Positions 14,179 to 15,491 of a stretch of 15,491 bases of DNA are shown here, in pieces. The notes below the pieces were generated by a model. That model did not search any database. It saw only the letters and a list, made by a program, of their open reading frames with translations, and had not been told where the DNA came from. Position 1 is the first letter of the stretch. Each line of letters starts with the position of its first letter. A program made the position numbers and the translations under genes. Origin of the DNA: an uncultured Flavobacteriaceae bacterium (GTDB lineage: Bacteria; Bacteroidota; Bacteroidia; Flavobacteriales; Flavobacteriaceae); contig CAJXEG010000013.1 in the NCBI GenBank assembly GCA_913052425.1, forward strand, positions 1 to 15,491, read 5' to 3'.

Positions 14179-15132
14179 CTAGCGGATTTTATTTGCTTTT
14201 TCCGGAGGTAGCTCAGCAGATCCAGTGCTGAACAAGGCGACAAAAATACTTCCGTAAAGGGAATGAACCAGACTGGAAATGGCCGCTGGAATAGCCACCG
14301 CAGGATTGACAAAATTTTCTTTGGCCAAAACCACTCCCAAACCGGAATTTTGCATTCCAACCTCTACCGAAATGGTTCTGCTCACCACTTCGTCTTTTAA
14401 TAAAAACTTACTCAAAAAGTAACCCAAAACAAATCCAGCCAAATGAAGAGTCATGATGGACAATATCAGAGATCCCCCAGATCCGAGAATGATTTCTTTT
14501 CCCTGTCCAATGATACTGGCCACGATCAAAGTGATGAGTATTACGGCGATGGAAGGAGAATAAAACTGAATTTTTTGAGTATAACGCGGCAATCGTGCAT
14601 TGAGAAACACCCCCAGGACAACAGGAACCAAGACCACCTTGAGTGTGCTGTAAAACAAGCCTAAAGCATCCACATCAATTTCATTACCTGAGAGGATGCT
14701 GGTCAATAAAGGGGTCATTACAATGGCCGCCATGGTTGAGAGGGCGGTCATGGTTACCGATAAAGCCAAATTGGATCGGGACAAAAATACAATCACATTA
14801 GAGGCCGTTCCTCCGGGACAGCTTGAAACAAGAATAAGTCCCAATGCAAAAAAAGGAGGCAGATCAAATGCTTTTCCCAAAAGCCAACCCAAAAAAGGCA
14901 TGACAGTAAACTGTAAAAATAAACCCGTAATAATCCAACTTGGGGTTTGGGTCACCCAGCGAAAATCCTCCAATCGCAAGGTTAAGCCCATACCCAACAT
15001 GATGCCTCCCAGTCCCAGGGTAATCCAATTCCCGGAAAACCAAGTAAAAAGGGGAGGATGGTACAAGGCCAAACAGGAGGCCGACAATACAATCCAATGA
15101 AAAGCAGCAGGTATATGATTAAATATTCGCAA
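14179..15132 (-). CDS. Bile acid:sodium symporter family (BASS) transporter
   Basis: A 317-residue inner-membrane protein with nine or ten hydrophobic segments. SSCPGGTASNVI (residues 103-114) and SVEVGMQNSGLG (255-266, including E257, Q261 and N262) are the two crossover-helix motifs that bind sodium in the BASS fold. Despite the name, bacterial members carry various organic anions, such as pyruvate, pantoate or sulfonated and steroid acids. The start is TTG at 15132-15130, three bases after the stop of the preceding gene; the first in-frame ATG is far inside the second hydrophobic segment. This spacing indicates translational coupling. Being next to an exported hydrolase suggests it imports the released acid. 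Confidence 0.88.
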   Translation of the reverse strand: MRIFNHIPAAFHWIVLSASCLALYHPPLFTWFSGNWITLGLGGIMLGMGLTLRLEDFRWVTQTPSWIITGLFLQFTVMPFLGWLLGKAFDLPPFFALGLILVSSCPGGTASNVIVFLSRSNLALSVTMTALSTMAAIVMTPLLTSILSGNEIDVDALGLFYSTLKVVLVPVVLGVFLNARLPRYTQKIQFYSPSIAVILITLIVASIIGQGKEIILGSGGSLILSIMTLHLAGFVLGYFLSKFLLKDEVVSRTISVEVGMQNSGLGVVLAKENFVNPAVAIPAAISSLVHSLYGSIFVALFSTGSAELPPEKANKIR

Positions 15133-15135
15133 TTG

Positions 15136-15491
15136 CTATGGAGTTCTGTAGGTCCATATTTCGTGCAAAGGGTCTCCTTTGCTGCTAAATCCCTTGTGGT
15201 GCCAATCCATTCCTTTTTTGATATAATCAAACCCCAGTGAAATTCCTACTTTGTTGTTGTCCCTTGAAAAATAATCAATCGTTTCGGTATAGGTAATTTC
15301 TGCTGCGGCATAGCTTCCACCTCCTGTTCCGTGAAAGGAAAAACTTGCCGTATTAAAGGCAATCCACTGGAAATATCCATCAACCAGAATTTTCATTGTT
15401 TTTCTGGGGCGGTTGACATCCCTTCTTCGCTCTTGGTTGCCATTGACCCGTCCGGCCATCAACCACTTGCCTTGAAGGGGTAGACTGTTCT
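15136..15491 (-). CDS. Secreted DUF4488-like protein, C-terminal part only
   Basis: The frame is open from the window edge to TAG at 15138-15136, about 118 residues, so the N-terminus lies outside. It reads LPLQGKWLMAGRVNG, RPRKTMKILVDGYFQWIAFN, FHGTGGGSYAAAEITYTETI and KGDPLHEIW. This resembles the small lipocalin-like DUF4488 family of Bacteroidota secreted proteins, whose members share the LQGxWxMxGR opening, a GTGGGxY centre and a GDPxxEIW end. The family assignment is from memory of its pattern. The function is unknown. An internal ATG (15459) exists but the similarity extends above it, so it is unlikely to be the start. It is the first visible gene of the minus-strand operon with the symporter. 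Confidence 0.65.
   Translation of the reverse strand, partial: NSLPLQGKWLMAGRVNGNQERRRDVNRPRKTMKILVDGYFQWIAFNTASFSFHGTGGGSYAAAEITYTETIDYFSRDNNKVGISLGFDYIKKGMDWHHKGFSSKGDPLHEIWTYRTP

Noticed and set aside
14696..15100. 134-codon plus-strand frame
   Set aside because: It is antisense to the BASS symporter, whose sodium-binding motifs are clear; the frame's product is basic and low in hydrophobic pattern, as expected of a complementary-strand shadow.
1..15491. Mobile elements, CRISPR arrays, toxin-antitoxin pairs or defence genes
   Set aside because: I looked for transposase and integrase motifs, regular repeats and small paired genes and saw none.

Overview
The window looks like a chromosomal segment from a marine-type Flavobacteriia (Bacteroidota). 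The reasons are the weak or absent Shine-Dalgarno sequences, a WVGGTGNW-type surface protein, a membrane-anchored AraC regulator, Tat-exported Gfo/Idh and SGNH enzymes, and small lipoproteins. This is inferred from protein style, not from a marker gene. No rRNA, tRNA, CRISPR array, IS element or phage gene was seen.

Layout. (A) 1-2115 is very AT-rich: the 5' part of a secreted surface protein (minus), an integral-membrane AraC-type regulator (plus) and a small lipoprotein (minus). (B) 2227-9573 is a co-directional plus-strand block: tagaturonate reductase (uxaB) and altronate dehydratase (uxaA) overlapping by 4 bp, a Tat-exported Gfo/Idh oxidoreductase, a strong hairpin, a phosphomannose-isomerase-type cupin, a probable frameshifted remnant, a secreted PHP-domain phosphoesterase and a secreted propeller-like protein. 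(C) 9570-12132 holds two divergent glycosyltransferases (GT4 minus, GT9 plus), probably for lipopolysaccharide or another surface glycan, around a gap that holds an inverted repeat and a decayed coding fragment. (D) 12133-12484 has no protein gene but contains four successive intrinsic-terminator-like hairpins and a good Bacteroidota -7 box, which suggests one or more small RNAs. (E) 12485-15491 is all minus strand: a small SET-domain protein, a Tat-exported SGNH/GDSL hydrolase, a BASS-family sodium symporter and the C-terminal part of a secreted DUF4488-like protein.

How the genes may work together. UxaB and UxaA convert tagaturonate to altronate and then to 2-keto-3-deoxygluconate, the galacturonate (pectin) branch of uronate catabolism. 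Uronate isomerase, KDG kinase and KDPG aldolase are not in the window and must be elsewhere. The exported Gfo/Idh, PHP and propeller proteins may act on envelope or extracellular substrates. In region E, an exported hydrolase encoded beside an organic-anion symporter suggests release of an acid outside the cytoplasm followed by uptake; this is inference from gene order.

The least explained parts are the terminator/sRNA cluster at 12184-12466, the hairpin touching the cupin start, the palindrome touching the GT4 TTG start, and three short decayed coding fragments.
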